Shown piece by piece: positions 10,298 to 20,899 of a stretch of DNA of 64,000 nt. The DNA is taken from NCBI GenBank assembly GCA_019359635.1, contig JAHHGY010000010.1:1-64000 (forward strand), in the 5' to 3' direction. The DNA is from Chroococcus sp. CMT-3BRIN-NPC107 (lineage in GTDB: Bacteria > Cyanobacteriota > Cyanobacteriia > Cyanobacteriales > Chroococcidiopsidaceae). Positions within the stretch are counted from its first letter, which is position 1; every line of letters starts with the position of its first letter. Below the pieces are notes generated by a model. The model saw only the letters and a program-made list of their open reading frames with translations. It was not told where the DNA came from and did not search any database. A program made the position numbers and the translations under genes.

Positions 10298-11542
10298 TTA
10301 CGCTTCTTTTTTCAATTTATCCAAATGAAGTTTAGTCCCCCAGCGTTGGCGATAGATTTCATACAAAGCCATACCTGTAGCAACTGAAGCATTCAAGCTA
10401 GGTGTATTTCCTGCTAGGGGAATAGACACTAGCACATCGCAACACCTTTGAGTTAATAAACTTAAGCCTTCTCCTTCAGCACCGACAACAAGAGCGATCG
10501 CGCCGCTAAATTGTACGGTATGCAATGGCTGACTTCCGGTGGCTGCTGTACCATAAATCCAAAAACCCGCAGCTTTTAATTCTTCCATGGCTCGGCTCAG
10601 GTTTACTACTCTAGCAACCGCAAAGGTTTCTAATGCCCCCGCCGCAACTTTCATCACTGTAGAAGTAATCCCTACAGCCCGTCTTTGAGGAATTACTAAG
10701 CCTTGAGCGCCAATGGCTTCAGCAGTACGAATAATTGCTCCTAAATTATGGGGATCGTTGATGCTGTCTGCCACAATAATTACTGGCTGCTCGGAACTCG
10801 CTTTGGCTTTGGCAATTAGTTCGCCAAGTTCGTTGTAATTATACGGAGCTATTTGAGCCGCTATGCCTTGATGGTTAGCGCGATTAGTAATTTGATCTAA
10901 ACGCTTAGGTTCAACTTCATCAACAACCGTGCCATTGTCTTTGGCTTGAGTAATCAAAGAAAGAAATCGGGGATCGTAACGCAGGCGCGATGTAATCCAC
11001 AACCGATTAAGTTGACGTTGATTTTCTAAGGCTGTTAGTACAGTGTGACGACCATAGAGCAAATCGCTGTCTTCTTCGCTACTTTCAGCCGATAAATTTG
11101 GTGAAGGTTTGTAACGATCTTCATTGTTATGACGATCTTCTTTATAGCGATCGCTTGACGAGGGAGCATCTTTAAAACGATCTTCTCTAGGACGATCGCT
11201 TTTTGGACTTGGATAACGATTTTCTTTATAGCGATCGCTTGACGAGGGAGAATCTTTAAGACGATCTTCTCTAGGATGATCGCTTTTTGGGCTTGAATAA
11301 CGTTCTTCGTAGCGATCGCTTCTCCCTTGTCCAACTTTTGGCAAACTTATTTTAAAGTTTTTTAGAGATTTTCTAGGATGCTCTGAAGCGTAGCTGTTGG
11401 GATTTCTTGATGGTTCTGAGGTGTAACTTTTATTTGTGGGATGCTTTAAAACAGGTTTGGTAGAACCTGTGCTAGATGTACTTCTGGGCTTACCTTGATA
11501 GGGTCTACCAGAAACTATTTTTTTAGAAGGTTTGTCAGCCAT
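10298..11542 (-). CDS. rlmB: 23S rRNA (guanosine-2'-O-)-methyltransferase RlmB-like (SpoU/TrmH family) with long repetitive charged N-terminal extension
   Basis: [69 protein letters not shown]. Confidence 0.9.
   Translation of the reverse strand: MADKPSKKIVSGRPYQGKPRSTSSTGSTKPVLKHPTNKSYTSEPSRNPNSYASEHPRKSLKNFKISLPKVGQGRSDRYEERYSSPKSDHPREDRLKDSPSSSDRYKENRYPSPKSDRPREDRFKDAPSSSDRYKEDRHNNEDRYKPSPNLSAESSEEDSDLLYGRHTVLTALENQRQLNRLWITSRLRYDPRFLSLITQAKDNGTVVDEVEPKRLDQITNRANHQGIAAQIAPYNYNELGELIAKAKASSEQPVIIVADSINDPHNLGAIIRTAEAIGAQGLVIPQRRAVGITSTVMKVAAGALETFAVARVVNLSRAMEELKAAGFWIYGTAATGSQPLHTVQFSGAIALVVGAEGEGLSLLTQRCCDVLVSIPLAGNTPSLNASVATGMALYEIYRQRWGTKLHLDKLKKEA
11125..11320. repeat. 84-bp tandem repeat units coding the RlmB N-terminal extension
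   Basis: TTTATAGCGATCGCTTGACGAGGGAG recurs at 11141 and 11225 (84-bp spacing = 28 aa); encodes [28 protein letters not shown]-like units. Confidence 0.85.
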
Positions 11543-11745
11543 TTGGTTTAGTTAATTTAGATTCTGGCGAACCGAATCAATAGTAGTGTATCGAAGTTCA
11601 AAATTTATTTTAGTAGCGAAAGATTGATTTTTAAGACTTTTTGATGTATATTAATAAACTTTTAATATTTGCTTGTCTAGCTTACCATTATTTCTCAGAC
11701 CCTCAAAATGCTTTTGGTGAATGGATTTTAAAGGTAAAGCCATGT

Positions 11746-12216
11746 CTACTTATGAGCATCAACTTCAATAAAATTTAGTTGTTGCAGCAACTGACTCAAG
11801 CGGGGAAAATTAGTCAAATAAAGGTAGCCAATTAAGGTTTCTAGGCTAGTAGCCCGTCCATAAATTTCCGCATTTACTCTTTTTGGCGGACGATTAGCGG
11901 CATTGCGTCCCCGCCGGACAATTTCGAGTTCTGTAGGAGTTAGCCAAGCAATTAAAGAAGCTAGTTGTTGTGCTTGAGTTTCGGCGCGTACTTGTGCTAC
12001 TACCCGTTGGTGATAAGCGTAAGCCGTCTTTGGTGGCAATAAGTAGTTTGTTCTAACATAAAGCTCGTATACCGCGTCACCGATATAAGCCAAAGCTGCG
12101 GGAGAAACTTGTTGTATTTGTGCTGGGTTTATTAGCGACAAGTTCATCAGCCTTTGCAAAGATTGAGTTGCCCATGCTTTTGACTCTTGAACTAAGCACT
12201 CATTCTCCTGGGTCAC
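11746..12216 (-). CDS. mrnC: Mini-ribonuclease III family protein
   Basis: SPAALAYIGDAVYELYVRTNYLLPPK, VRRGRNA, GRATSLETLIGYLYL. Confidence 0.88.
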   Translation of the reverse strand: MTQENECLVQESKAWATQSLQRLMNLSLINPAQIQQVSPAALAYIGDAVYELYVRTNYLLPPKTAYAYHQRVVAQVRAETQAQQLASLIAWLTPTELEIVRRGRNAANRPPKRVNAEIYGRATSLETLIGYLYLTNFPRLSQLLQQLNFIEVDAHK

Positions 12217-12377
12217 AAATTATTTATTCCTCTATAAACTCTTGGTTGGCGGTATTTGTCGTCTTACCTCTATAGCAGAGGCGATCGCATCTACGATCGA
12301 TCTTTAACTATTATGCTCGATCCCCTAATATTGGTAGATAACTACAGCTAACTTCACAATAAAAATACAAAAATTAA

Positions 12378-12404
12378 GCTATCCAGATTTGGTAATCGGA
12401 TAGC
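12378..12404 (-). terminator. Candidate terminator of the STAS gene
   Basis: GCTATCC...GGATAGC followed on the minus strand by a T-rich tract. Confidence 0.45.
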
Positions 12405-12431
12405 GATTTGTAAAGTTTCTAATCCAACGTT

Positions 12432-12803
12432 TTAGGACTGCTTAGTATTTTCTAAAGCTATGTCTACACTGGGGCGTAGAGATAAAAATTGTTCTAAGCG
12501 TACCAGCTTCACTGTTTGCGTAACACGGGCATTAGTGACTATTTGCGATGTACCTCCGGCGCTTTGAGCAAGTTTTGCAAGTTGCACCAAAGCGCCCAAG
12601 CCAGAGCTATCAATAAAATCAATTTGAGAAAGATCCAAAATAATATGTATGGGCCCTTCTTCTATATATTTGCCGATAACTTTGCGAAATGTTGGTTCGG
12701 AAAAAGCATCTAACAAACCTGTGAGGCGGAATAGCTGGTAGTTATCCTGGACTTCACGAGTACCTCTTAGGCTAACAGTTAGGTTTAGTGGTTCAGCGAT
12801 AAT
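12432..12803 (-). CDS. STAS-domain anti-sigma factor antagonist; probable start is ATT at 12803 (ORF track starts at TTG 12716)
   Basis: LDLSQIDFIDSSGLGALVQLAKLAQSAGGT; upstream in-frame IIAEPLNLTVSLRGTREVQDNYQLFRLTG is open and SpoIIAA-like; GAGGAG lies just upstream of ATT. Confidence 0.8.
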   Translation of the reverse strand: MIAEPLNLTVSLRGTREVQDNYQLFRLTGLLDAFSEPTFRKVIGKYIEEGPIHIILDLSQIDFIDSSGLGALVQLAKLAQSAGGTSQIVTNARVTQTVKLVRLEQFLSLRPSVDIALENTKQS

Positions 12804-13025
12804 ACTCTCCTCGCGGTGTCATTCATAAAGTTGAGGATTAAGTATAAGTTTTTTTTAGAGATTTTGTCTACAACTGAAGGAGAGACAAAACCTTAAGGTG
12901 GTTCTTTCAGCCTTCAATTGAGCAAAAAGCATCAAGCTATGGGCATAGAAAAGGCTAAACTAACCTTAAGAGTAAAGCAAAGTTATTGCTGCTTTTAAGT
13001 ATCACATTATTACCCAAAATTAGAT

Positions 13026-13256
13026 ATGTCTGATTCTGATTCTCGCCCGTCATCTAAAGATGGCTTAGACTTAGGTGTATTGACGATCGCCAGCAACACC
13101 TTACTGCAACTAGGCACTCTCCCTCTATTAGCTGCCTTAGTAGCTGGAAAAGCTTTGACTCCCGCCATAAAGGCGATTTCTACGGGCAGCGAAGAAGTAT
13201 TTAGAGGCGATCGCCTGCCGATTCTGCCTTTTCCGGAAAAAAACGCCCAAAACTAG
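13026..13256 (+). CDS. Conserved-looking small hypothetical protein
   Basis: 76 aa ORF, hydrophobic centre (VLTIASNTLLQLGTLPLLAALVAG). Confidence 0.65.
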   Translation: MSDSDSRPSSKDGLDLGVLTIASNTLLQLGTLPLLAALVAGKALTPAIKAISTGSEEVFRGDRLPILPFPEKNAQN

Positions 13257-13364
13257 CTTAGGTTCACAAAGGTAAACAAATTTTTGTTGTTTGTGAAACG
13301 ACTTTAAATAGAATTAAACCCTAAAATTATTAGATTATTCCCGGCTTTACCCGAACAAATACTT

Positions 13365-16300
13365 ATGAGTTCGCTTCTCCACTCCTCTGATGAAGTATTA
13401 GGTGTTACCATCTCCCCTATCGATCTATTTTTGCGCGATCGCCTCCAAATAGTAGAAGATTTGTGGGAGTCGGTAATTCGGCAAGAATGCGGTCAACAAT
13501 TGGTCGATCTTTTAGGACAACTGCGCGACTTGTGTTCCCCAGAAGGACAAGCAAATAGTGATGAAACTTCCTCGGTAACTAAGTTAATTTCCCAATTAGA
13601 TTTTAACGAAGCTATCCGCGCCGCTCGTGCTTTTGCTTTGTATTTCCAGCTAATTAATATTGTCGAGCAGCATTACGAACAGCGTCAACAACTCCTTAGC
13701 CGTTTCCCGCAAAGATCGCAACAGATTTTACTAGAATCTTTGTCAGAAGAACCGCAATTTGTCAATGGAGGAGTAGGAGCAGATTTATTAGAAAAAAATT
13801 GGCAAGCTATTCATACCGAACCCCAAAACCAGCGTACCTTTCAGACATTGTTTCCTTACTTGCGCGCTATGAATGTGCCACCTCAGCATATTCAGCAACT
13901 AATTGACCAATTAGATATTCAATTAGTATTTACAGCGCACCCAACAGAGATTGTTCGCCATACGATTCGCGATAAGCAACGCCGGATGGCTAAATTGTTT
14001 CAGCAACTCGATCAATTAGAAGAAGGTAAAGCAATTGTCGATGAAGCAAGTTCTTGGGAAGCGGCAGAATTAAAAGAACAATTGACTGAAGAAATCCGGC
14101 TGTGGTGGCGTACCGATGAGTTGCATCAATTTAAACCCGCAGTTATAGACGAAGTAGAGTATGCTTTGCACTACTTCCAAGAGGTTTTATTTGATGAAAT
14201 TCCCAAACTGTATCAAAGCCTGAAACATTCAATTAATCAAAACTTTCCGCGTTTAAACCCGCCCAGCAAAAATTTTTGCAAGTTTGGTTCGTGGGTAGGT
14301 TCCGATCGCGATGGCAACCCGTCTGTAACCCCCGAAGTGACTTGGCAAACCGCCTGCTATCAACGGCAGATGGTGCTAGAAAAATATATCAAGTCCGTCA
14401 AACGGTTAACAGATTTATTGAGTTTGTCGCTGCATTTAAGCGATGTTTTGCCCGATTTATTAGAATCGCTAGAGCAAGAACAATCGCAGATGAACGAAGT
14501 GTACGAAGCGCAAGCCTTGCGTTATCGGCAAGAACCTTACAGGTTGAAATTATCTTACGTCTTGAAGCGATTAGAAAATACGCGCGCTCGCAATGCTAGT
14601 TTGTCTGGCAAAGACTTGAGCCAAAAAATAATTGCTGTCGATGCCAAAGGAATTTATCATTCCGCCGCCGAATTTTTAGCAGATTTGCGATTGATTCAAA
14701 GCAACCTCAAGGAAACGGGCATTACTTGTCGAGAATTAGAAAATTTAATCAGTCAAGTCGAAATTTACGACTTCACTCTAGCTCACTTAGATATTCGTCA
14801 AGAATCCTCTCGTCATGCCGACGCGATCGATGAAATATTAGCATACCTGCAAATCTTGCCCCGACCTTACCATGAACTATCAGAAAACGAGCGGGTGCTT
14901 TGGCTATCTAGCGAACTGCAAACTCGTCGCCCCTTGATACCTTCAGAGTTGCCCTTTTCACCAGCAACAAACGAACTAATTCAAACCTTCCGCGTGGTGC
15001 GAAGTTTACAACAAGAGTTTGGTACTAATATTTGTCAAACTTACATCATCAGCATGAGCCGGGAATTGAGCGACTTACTAGAAGTGCTGTTACTAGCTAA
15101 AGAAGCTGGGTTATTTGACCCTGGCACAGCTACTGGGACACTGAAAGTAGTGCCGCTATTTGAAACGGTGGAAGACTTACAACGCGCTCCATCGGTAATG
15201 AAAAAATTGTTTGAAATGCCCTTGTACCGCGCTTTATTAGCTGGTGGCTATGCAGCAAAAAAAGAGCATAGCTTCGACTTGCAAGAAGTCATGCTAGGTT
15301 ATTCTGACAGCAACAAAGATTCAGGCTTTTTAAGCAGTAACTGGGAAATTCATAAAGCCCAAAAAGCCCTACAAACTATCGCCGAAGATTATAGCGTACA
15401 CTTGCGAATTTTTCACGGACGGGGTGGCTCGGTAGGACGGGGTGGAGGCCCAGCTTACGAGGCGATTTTGGCTCAACCAGGTCACAGCATCAACGGGCGA
15501 ATCAAAATTACCGAGCAAGGAGAAGTATTAGCGTCTAAATACTCGTTGCCACAGTTAGCGCTTTATAATTTGGAAACGATCGCCACGGCGGTAATTCAAG
15601 CAAGTTTATTGCGGACGGGGTTTGATAATATTCAACCTTGGAATGAAATATTAGAAGAACTTTCAGCGCGATCGCGTTCTCATTATCGCAATCTAATTTA
15701 CGAGCAACCAGACTTTATCGATTTTTTCCACCAAGTCACTCCGATTGGTGAAATTAGTCAACTACAAATTAGTTCTCGTCCCGCGCGCCGTCAGTCGGGA
15801 AATAGAGATATAAGCGGTTTGAGGGCGATTCCTTGGGTATTTAGCTGGACACAAACTCGCTTTTTGTTACCTTCTTGGTACGGTGTGGGTACGGCTTTGC
15901 AAGAGTTCGTGCAAGAGAAGCCTGAAGATCACATTAAATTGCTGCGTTGTTTCTATGTCAAATGGCCATTTTTTAAAATGGTAATTTCTAAAGTAGAGAT
16001 GACTCTAGCTAAAGTAGATATTCAAATGGCGCAGCACTATGTAGAGGAGTTATCACAGCCAGAAGATAAGGCGCGTTTAGAACGGGTATTTGAGCAAATT
16101 GCTAATGAATATTACCTAACTCGCGACTTAGTTTTGACAATTACAGCCAACAAGCGGCTTTTAGATGGCGATCCGGTGTTGCAGAGGTCTGTACAGTTGC
16201 GAAATGGAACGATCGTTCCTTTAGGCTTTTTACAAGTGTCTTTGCTCAAGCGGTTGCGTCAATCGGGTAGTACAACTTCTGGGGTGATTCATTCTCGATA

Positions 16301-16376
16301 CAGTAAGGGAGAATTGCTCAGAGGCGCGTTGTTAACTATTAACGGTATTGCTGCGGGGATGCGAAACACAGGTTAA
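13365..16376 (+). CDS. ppc: Phosphoenolpyruvate carboxylase
   Basis: 1003 aa; [78 protein letters not shown]-terminus. Confidence 0.99.
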   Translation: MSSLLHSSDEVLGVTISPIDLFLRDRLQIVEDLWESVIRQECGQQLVDLLGQLRDLCSPEGQANSDETSSVTKLISQLDFNEAIRAARAFALYFQLINIVEQHYEQRQQLLSRFPQRSQQILLESLSEEPQFVNGGVGADLLEKNWQAIHTEPQNQRTFQTLFPYLRAMNVPPQHIQQLIDQLDIQLVFTAHPTEIVRHTIRDKQRRMAKLFQQLDQLEEGKAIVDEASSWEAAELKEQLTEEIRLWWRTDELHQFKPAVIDEVEYALHYFQEVLFDEIPKLYQSLKHSINQNFPRLNPPSKNFCKFGSWVGSDRDGNPSVTPEVTWQTACYQRQMVLEKYIKSVKRLTDLLSLSLHLSDVLPDLLESLEQEQSQMNEVYEAQALRYRQEPYRLKLSYVLKRLENTRARNASLSGKDLSQKIIAVDAKGIYHSAAEFLADLRLIQSNLKETGITCRELENLISQVEIYDFTLAHLDIRQESSRHADAIDEILAYLQILPRPYHELSENERVLWLSSELQTRRPLIPSELPFSPATNELIQTFRVVRSLQQEFGTNICQTYIISMSRELSDLLEVLLLAKEAGLFDPGTATGTLKVVPLFETVEDLQRAPSVMKKLFEMPLYRALLAGGYAAKKEHSFDLQEVMLGYSDSNKDSGFLSSNWEIHKAQKALQTIAEDYSVHLRIFHGRGGSVGRGGGPAYEAILAQPGHSINGRIKITEQGEVLASKYSLPQLALYNLETIATAVIQASLLRTGFDNIQPWNEILEELSARSRSHYRNLIYEQPDFIDFFHQVTPIGEISQLQISSRPARRQSGNRDISGLRAIPWVFSWTQTRFLLPSWYGVGTALQEFVQEKPEDHIKLLRCFYVKWPFFKMVISKVEMTLAKVDIQMAQHYVEELSQPEDKARLERVFEQIANEYYLTRDLVLTITANKRLLDGDPVLQRSVQLRNGTIVPLGFLQVSLLKRLRQSGSTTSGVIHSRYSKGELLRGALLTINGIAAGMRNTG

Positions 16377-16380
16377 AAAA

Positions 16381-16405
16381 AGAGACGTTGCACTGCAACG
16401 TCTCT
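16381..16405. terminator. Palindrome between convergent ppc and uvrB; likely bidirectional terminator and member of a dispersed AACGTCTC palindrome family
   Basis: AGAGACGTTGCACTGCAACGTCTCT. Confidence 0.7.
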
Positions 16406-16415
16406 ACAAATATAT

Positions 16416-18422
16416 TTAATGTCCTAATAACCGATCGCGCAAGCGTTTAATGCGATCGCGCGATTTTGCTGCTGCTTCAAATTCTAAGTTTTTCGCCGAT
16501 TCTTTCATCTGATTTTCTAGTTGCACAATCAAGTCGGGTAAAGCATCTAAAGGTAAGTCATCGGCTTGTTCGTCAACAATAGCTAATTCTTGAGCATTTA
16601 GTCGCCGCGATACTTCTAAAAAAGACAGTATTGAGTTGACGGATTTTTTGATAATCGATTTGGGCGTAATATTGTGCTTTTCGTTGTGAGCAATTTGGAT
16701 CTCTCGTCGGCGTTCGGTTTCTTCAATTGCTTTTGCCATGCTGTCGGTGAGGTTGTCGGCGTACATAATTGCTTGTCCGTTGACGTGACGCGCTGCTCTC
16801 CCAATTGTTTGAATGAGCGATCGCGTGGCGCGTAAAAAGCCTTCTTTGTCTGCGTCCAAAATTGCTACTAGCGATACTTCGGGCAAATCCAAACCTTCCC
16901 GCAATAAGTTCACGCCTACTAGCACATCAAAAACTGCTTCTCGCAATTCCTGCAAGATTTCAATCCTTTGAATTGAATTAATTTCTGAGTGCAGATAGCG
17001 AACTCTAATGCCCCGATCTTGCAGGTATTCGGTCAAATCTTCTGCCATGCGCTTAGTTAAAGTCGTGACTAGCACTCGTTCGCGCCGATCGACGCGATCT
17101 TTAATTTCTCCTAATAAGTCGTCTACTTGTCCTTCTGTTGGACGTACAAAAATTTGCGGATCGATTACCCCAGTCGGGCGAATTATTTGCTGAACAACTC
17201 GATCTTCTGATAATTCCAACTCCCATTCTCCCGGAGTTGCGGAAACAAAGATACATTGATTAACTTTTTGCCAAAATTCATCGGCTTTTAGGGGGCGATT
17301 GTCGGCGGCGCTGGGTAAACGAAAGCCATGCTCGATTAATACATTCTTACGAGCGCGATCGCCATTGTACATGGCGCGGGTTTGGGGAATGGTGACGTGA
17401 GACTCATCTACGACCAACAGCCAATCATCGGGAAAGTAGTCAACTAAGCACTCTGGCGGCTCTCCAGGGCTGCGTCCGGCTAAATGGCGCGAGTAGTTTT
17501 CTACGCCGTTGCAGTAACCTACTTCTTTGAGCATTTCTAAATCGTAGCGAGTGCGCTGATCTATACGTTGAGCTTCTAATAATTTGCCCTCAGCTTCTAA
17601 TTGACTCCGCCTTTGCTTCAATTCTTGCTCTATAGCTTCGCAAGCACTTTCTAGCTTTTCTTCAGGGGTAACAAAGTGTCTAGCTGGATAGATATTTATG
17701 GCTTCGATACTTTTAAGAATTTCTCCTGTTACGGGGTCTACGTAACGAATCGCCTCTACGACATCGCCAAAAAATTCTACTCTCACAATGCGATCGTCGT
17801 AAGCAGGGACAATTTCTAATACATCTCCCCGCACTCTAAACCGCCCTCGACTCATTTCTAAGTCGTTGCGGCGGTACTGTACGGTTACTAAATCGCGCAA
17901 TAATTCTCTTTGATTAACTTCTCTGCCTATCTGGAGAGGAATAGCGGCTTTTAAATATTCTCTTGGCGTACCCAAACCATAAATGCAGCTAATCGAAGCC
18001 ACAACGATCGCATCTCGGCGCTCAAAAAGGCTCCGCGTTGCCGAGTGGCGCAGCATATCTATTTCGTCATTAATTGAAGCGGTTTTTTCTATATAAGTAT
18101 CGGTAACGGGAATGTAGGCTTCGGGTTGATAGTAATCGTAATAACTAACGAAATACTCCACAGCATTGTCTGGAAAAAACTCCCGTAACTCGTTACAAAG
18201 TTGAGCGGCTAAAGTTTTGTTGTGAGCGAGAACTAAAGTAGGTTTGCCAATTTTTTCAATTACCGAAGCTACTGAGAAGGTTTTACCCGTACCTGTTGCC
18301 CCTAGTAATGTTTGATACCTTTGTCCAGCTTGAATATTTGCTGTTAATTGCGCGATCGCTTTTGGTTGATCCCCCGTTGGCGCAAAAGGTGCTTGGAGTT
18401 GAAAGGAGCTATTATTTTCCAT
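16416..18422 (-). CDS. uvrB: Excinuclease ABC subunit B
   Basis: [70 protein letters not shown]-terminal UVR motif. Confidence 0.99.
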   Translation of the reverse strand: MENNSSFQLQAPFAPTGDQPKAIAQLTANIQAGQRYQTLLGATGTGKTFSVASVIEKIGKPTLVLAHNKTLAAQLCNELREFFPDNAVEYFVSYYDYYQPEAYIPVTDTYIEKTASINDEIDMLRHSATRSLFERRDAIVVASISCIYGLGTPREYLKAAIPLQIGREVNQRELLRDLVTVQYRRNDLEMSRGRFRVRGDVLEIVPAYDDRIVRVEFFGDVVEAIRYVDPVTGEILKSIEAINIYPARHFVTPEEKLESACEAIEQELKQRRSQLEAEGKLLEAQRIDQRTRYDLEMLKEVGYCNGVENYSRHLAGRSPGEPPECLVDYFPDDWLLVVDESHVTIPQTRAMYNGDRARKNVLIEHGFRLPSAADNRPLKADEFWQKVNQCIFVSATPGEWELELSEDRVVQQIIRPTGVIDPQIFVRPTEGQVDDLLGEIKDRVDRRERVLVTTLTKRMAEDLTEYLQDRGIRVRYLHSEINSIQRIEILQELREAVFDVLVGVNLLREGLDLPEVSLVAILDADKEGFLRATRSLIQTIGRAARHVNGQAIMYADNLTDSMAKAIEETERRREIQIAHNEKHNITPKSIIKKSVNSILSFLEVSRRLNAQELAIVDEQADDLPLDALPDLIVQLENQMKESAKNLEFEAAAKSRDRIKRLRDRLLGH

Positions 18423-18634
18423 AATTGTTTTTTGCTAACTTTACTTTTATTAACATTAGTTTTAACTTAATTGTTGCCAATACTTTCCAGCTTTTCCATC
18501 TTTTAGCATAGAGAACTAATCCCTCTTCTGGCAGAAGTTTATTGATTCAAAAAATAGTTAGATTGTCAACAAGATAACAACTTAGCTTCAAATTTAATTT
18601 TGAAGTTCTCTAATAAATAAAACAGGAGAATATT

Positions 18635-18817
18635 ATGGGTTTAGATGATAAAGCAAAAGCTGCTGCTAAAAACATTGAAGGCAAAGCTCAAGAAGCTTTG
18701 GGTAACGTTACAGGCGATCCTGAAGATAAAGCCGAAGGTAAAACAAAGCAAGCTGAAAGCGAAGTACGTCAAGGCGTAGAAGACGTAAAAGACAAAGTGA
18801 AAGAGAAGCTTGACTAA
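18635..18817 (+). CDS. CsbD family stress protein
   Basis: AKNIEGKAQEALGNVTGDPEDKAEGKTKQAESEVRQGVEDVKDKVKEKLD. Confidence 0.93.
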   Translation: MGLDDKAKAAAKNIEGKAQEALGNVTGDPEDKAEGKTKQAESEVRQGVEDVKDKVKEKLD

Positions 18818-18940
18818 TCAGTTTATAACTCTTAGATATATCCTAACAAAAATCAAAGAGTTTTTATAACTAACGAGCAGCATATTATTACAACAGTATA
18901 CTGCTCAACCATACAACAATTCAGAGAAATTAAAACTAGC

Positions 18941-19366
18941 ATGATTCAGCAATTACGCCGAGTTTTAACGGCTTTAGTTTTAGTGTTGGTACTGACAACA
19001 ACCGCAGCTTGCAACGGTGCAGTACAAGCAAAGCAACCAAGCTTACCCAACGCTTCTATAACTAATAACTACGGACGGACAGAAAGAGGAAATAGCGCCA
19101 GCAGTCAAGATTTTGGTAACTGGGTTATCAGTAAAAGCAAAGGTTTAGTTAAAGATGCTTACGTGCGCGATAACAACAAATTAGGTGTTGTAGTTACGCC
19201 CGAAGTAAAACCAACAGAAGTAAAACCTTTAGCCAAATCTTTAGCTCAAGGCTTTCACAAAAACTTTCCTAACCAAGATTTAACAGTTTTGATGTACGCC
19301 CCTGATAAAAAACTAATTTTGACTGCAAAGTATGATGTTCAATCAAACCAGATTGAATACAAATAA
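18941..19366 (+). CDS. Putative lipoprotein of unknown function
   Basis: Signal peptide with lipobox-like LTTTAAC; 141 aa. Confidence 0.7.
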   Translation: MIQQLRRVLTALVLVLVLTTTAACNGAVQAKQPSLPNASITNNYGRTERGNSASSQDFGNWVISKSKGLVKDAYVRDNNKLGVVVTPEVKPTEVKPLAKSLAQGFHKNFPNQDLTVLMYAPDKKLILTAKYDVQSNQIEYK

Positions 19367-19446
19367 GTTGATAAGTATTTACTATTAACCGACTAAAAAT
19401 CGCAGTTAAAAGCATAGTTAAATTTTAAATGAGGAGAATAAATAAA

Positions 19447-19974
19447 ATGAGCAGTAGCGATCAATATAAACGTCAAATTATGAATGATTTGGCGCAAGGA
19501 AATAGTGAGAGCTTAGGCGATGCGGATGTGGGTTCCCAGTTGCAATATGAAAACTTTGACGACTTTGCAAATCGTTCATCTCACGAAGAACGCCGTCAAC
19601 TATTTGGACAATCTTTACATCACGATCGCATTCCTCCCGGGCAACTAGAGCCAGAATTGCAAAAAGCGATCGCTCAAATTAAGCCCAACGAACGGGATGA
19701 TGTAGCTAGAGCCTTCTTCAAGCATCTAGAAAAAAGAGGCTTGAAAGATCGTCAACTAGAACAAGAATTAGGTCTATCAACTCACCACCCTAGCAAGATG
19801 AGCATAGATGACGTAACTAAGCTTGCCTCCTTTGCTTACCACAGCCACCCCGATATTTTTCAAGAAGTATTAGCCGAAAAGCCTGGGGTAATCAAGTTTT
19901 TAAGCAATCCCTTAGTAGCCGCAGTTGTAGGAATAGCCGCAGCAAAATGGTTAGGCGATCGCCGCCATCAATAA
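19447..19974 (+). CDS. Hypothetical protein (start likely ATG 19447 after GAGGAG)
   Basis: MSSSDQYKRQIMNDLAQGNSESLGDADVGSQLQYENFDDFANRSSHEERRQLFGQ...; C-terminal hydrophobic AAVVGIAAAKWLGDRRHQ. Confidence 0.7.
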   Translation: MSSSDQYKRQIMNDLAQGNSESLGDADVGSQLQYENFDDFANRSSHEERRQLFGQSLHHDRIPPGQLEPELQKAIAQIKPNERDDVARAFFKHLEKRGLKDRQLEQELGLSTHHPSKMSIDDVTKLASFAYHSHPDIFQEVLAEKPGVIKFLSNPLVAAVVGIAAAKWLGDRRHQ

Positions 19975-19993
19975 TTAGCAATTGAGATAATTA

Positions 19994-20032
19994 AATAAGT
20001 CCGCCAAGATCCTAGCTCTTGGCGGACTTATT
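19994..20032. terminator. Bidirectional terminator hairpin
   Basis: AATAAGTCCGCCAAG-atcctagct-CTTGGCGGACTTATT between convergent genes. Confidence 0.9.
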
Positions 20033-20051
20033 GCTTTAGCTAAATGAAAAT

Positions 20052-20759
20052 TTAAACGGCTGCAAGTTCTGGTGAGGGACGCTTGCTACTGCGAATACCT
20101 TTAATTGCTTCTGCATAATCGGGCGCATTAAATACCGCCGAACCTGCAACGATCGCATTTGCACCTGCTTCAATTACTTGCCAAGTATTATTAGCTTTTA
20201 GACCGCCATCAACTTCAATCCAAGGATCTAAGCCGCGTTCGTCGCACATAGCGCGGAGTTTGCGAATTTTGGGAAGTACGCCAGGAATAAAGCTTTGACC
20301 GCCAAAACCGGGGTTTACGCTCATAATCAAGACTAAATCGCATAATTCAAGCACGTAATCAATCAACTCTAAGGGAGAACCGGGGTTGAGTACCACTCCT
20401 GCTTTTTTACCAAGTTCTTTAATTTGTCCCAAAGTTCTATGCAAGTGAGGAGAAGCGTTGTGTTCGGCATGAACGTATATATGATCTGCTCCCGCTTTAG
20501 CAAAATCTTCTACATACTTTTCTGGTTCTACAATCATTAAGTGGACATCCAAAGGCTTTGTAGTCACCGGACGAATAGCTTCAACAATTAATGGGCCAAT
20601 GGTAATATTCGGGACAAAGCGACCATCCATGACATCAACGTGAATCCAATCGGCTCCGGCAGCATCTACCGCCCTAATCTCATCTCCCAAACGGCTAAAA
20701 TCAGCAGATAGGATAGATGGAGCAATTACAATCGGCTTGGGCGATGGCGTATTAGTCAT
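20052..20759 (-). CDS. rpe: Ribulose-phosphate 3-epimerase
   Basis: [59 protein letters not shown]. Confidence 0.99.
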   Translation of the reverse strand: MTNTPSPKPIVIAPSILSADFSRLGDEIRAVDAAGADWIHVDVMDGRFVPNITIGPLIVEAIRPVTTKPLDVHLMIVEPEKYVEDFAKAGADHIYVHAEHNASPHLHRTLGQIKELGKKAGVVLNPGSPLELIDYVLELCDLVLIMSVNPGFGGQSFIPGVLPKIRKLRAMCDERGLDPWIEVDGGLKANNTWQVIEAGANAIVAGSAVFNAPDYAEAIKGIRSSKRPSPELAAV

Positions 20760-20899
20760 AAATTAGTTCTCCTAAGTCCTCAATTGTTAAACATTTTAAC
20801 ATTGGCAGAGAGCTTGCACCCAATAGTTACACTTGCTATTGATAATTCAAAAATAACTAAAATAAATTGCTTGGGTGCAAAGGCGTTTGTAGACAGCAG

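Noticed and set aside
11100-11340. Repeats considered as a CRISPR array
   Set aside because: Repeats are contiguous 84-bp coding units without unique spacers and lie inside the rlmB ORF.
11640-11745. Possible tRNA or small RNA in intergenic AT-rich sequence
   Set aside because: No T-loop GTTCRA or acceptor pairing found; none of the intergenic gaps I inspected gave a convincing tRNA.
16616-17193. ORFs inside uvrB (16616-16804, 17008-17193)
   Set aside because: Alternative frames of a strongly conserved gene.
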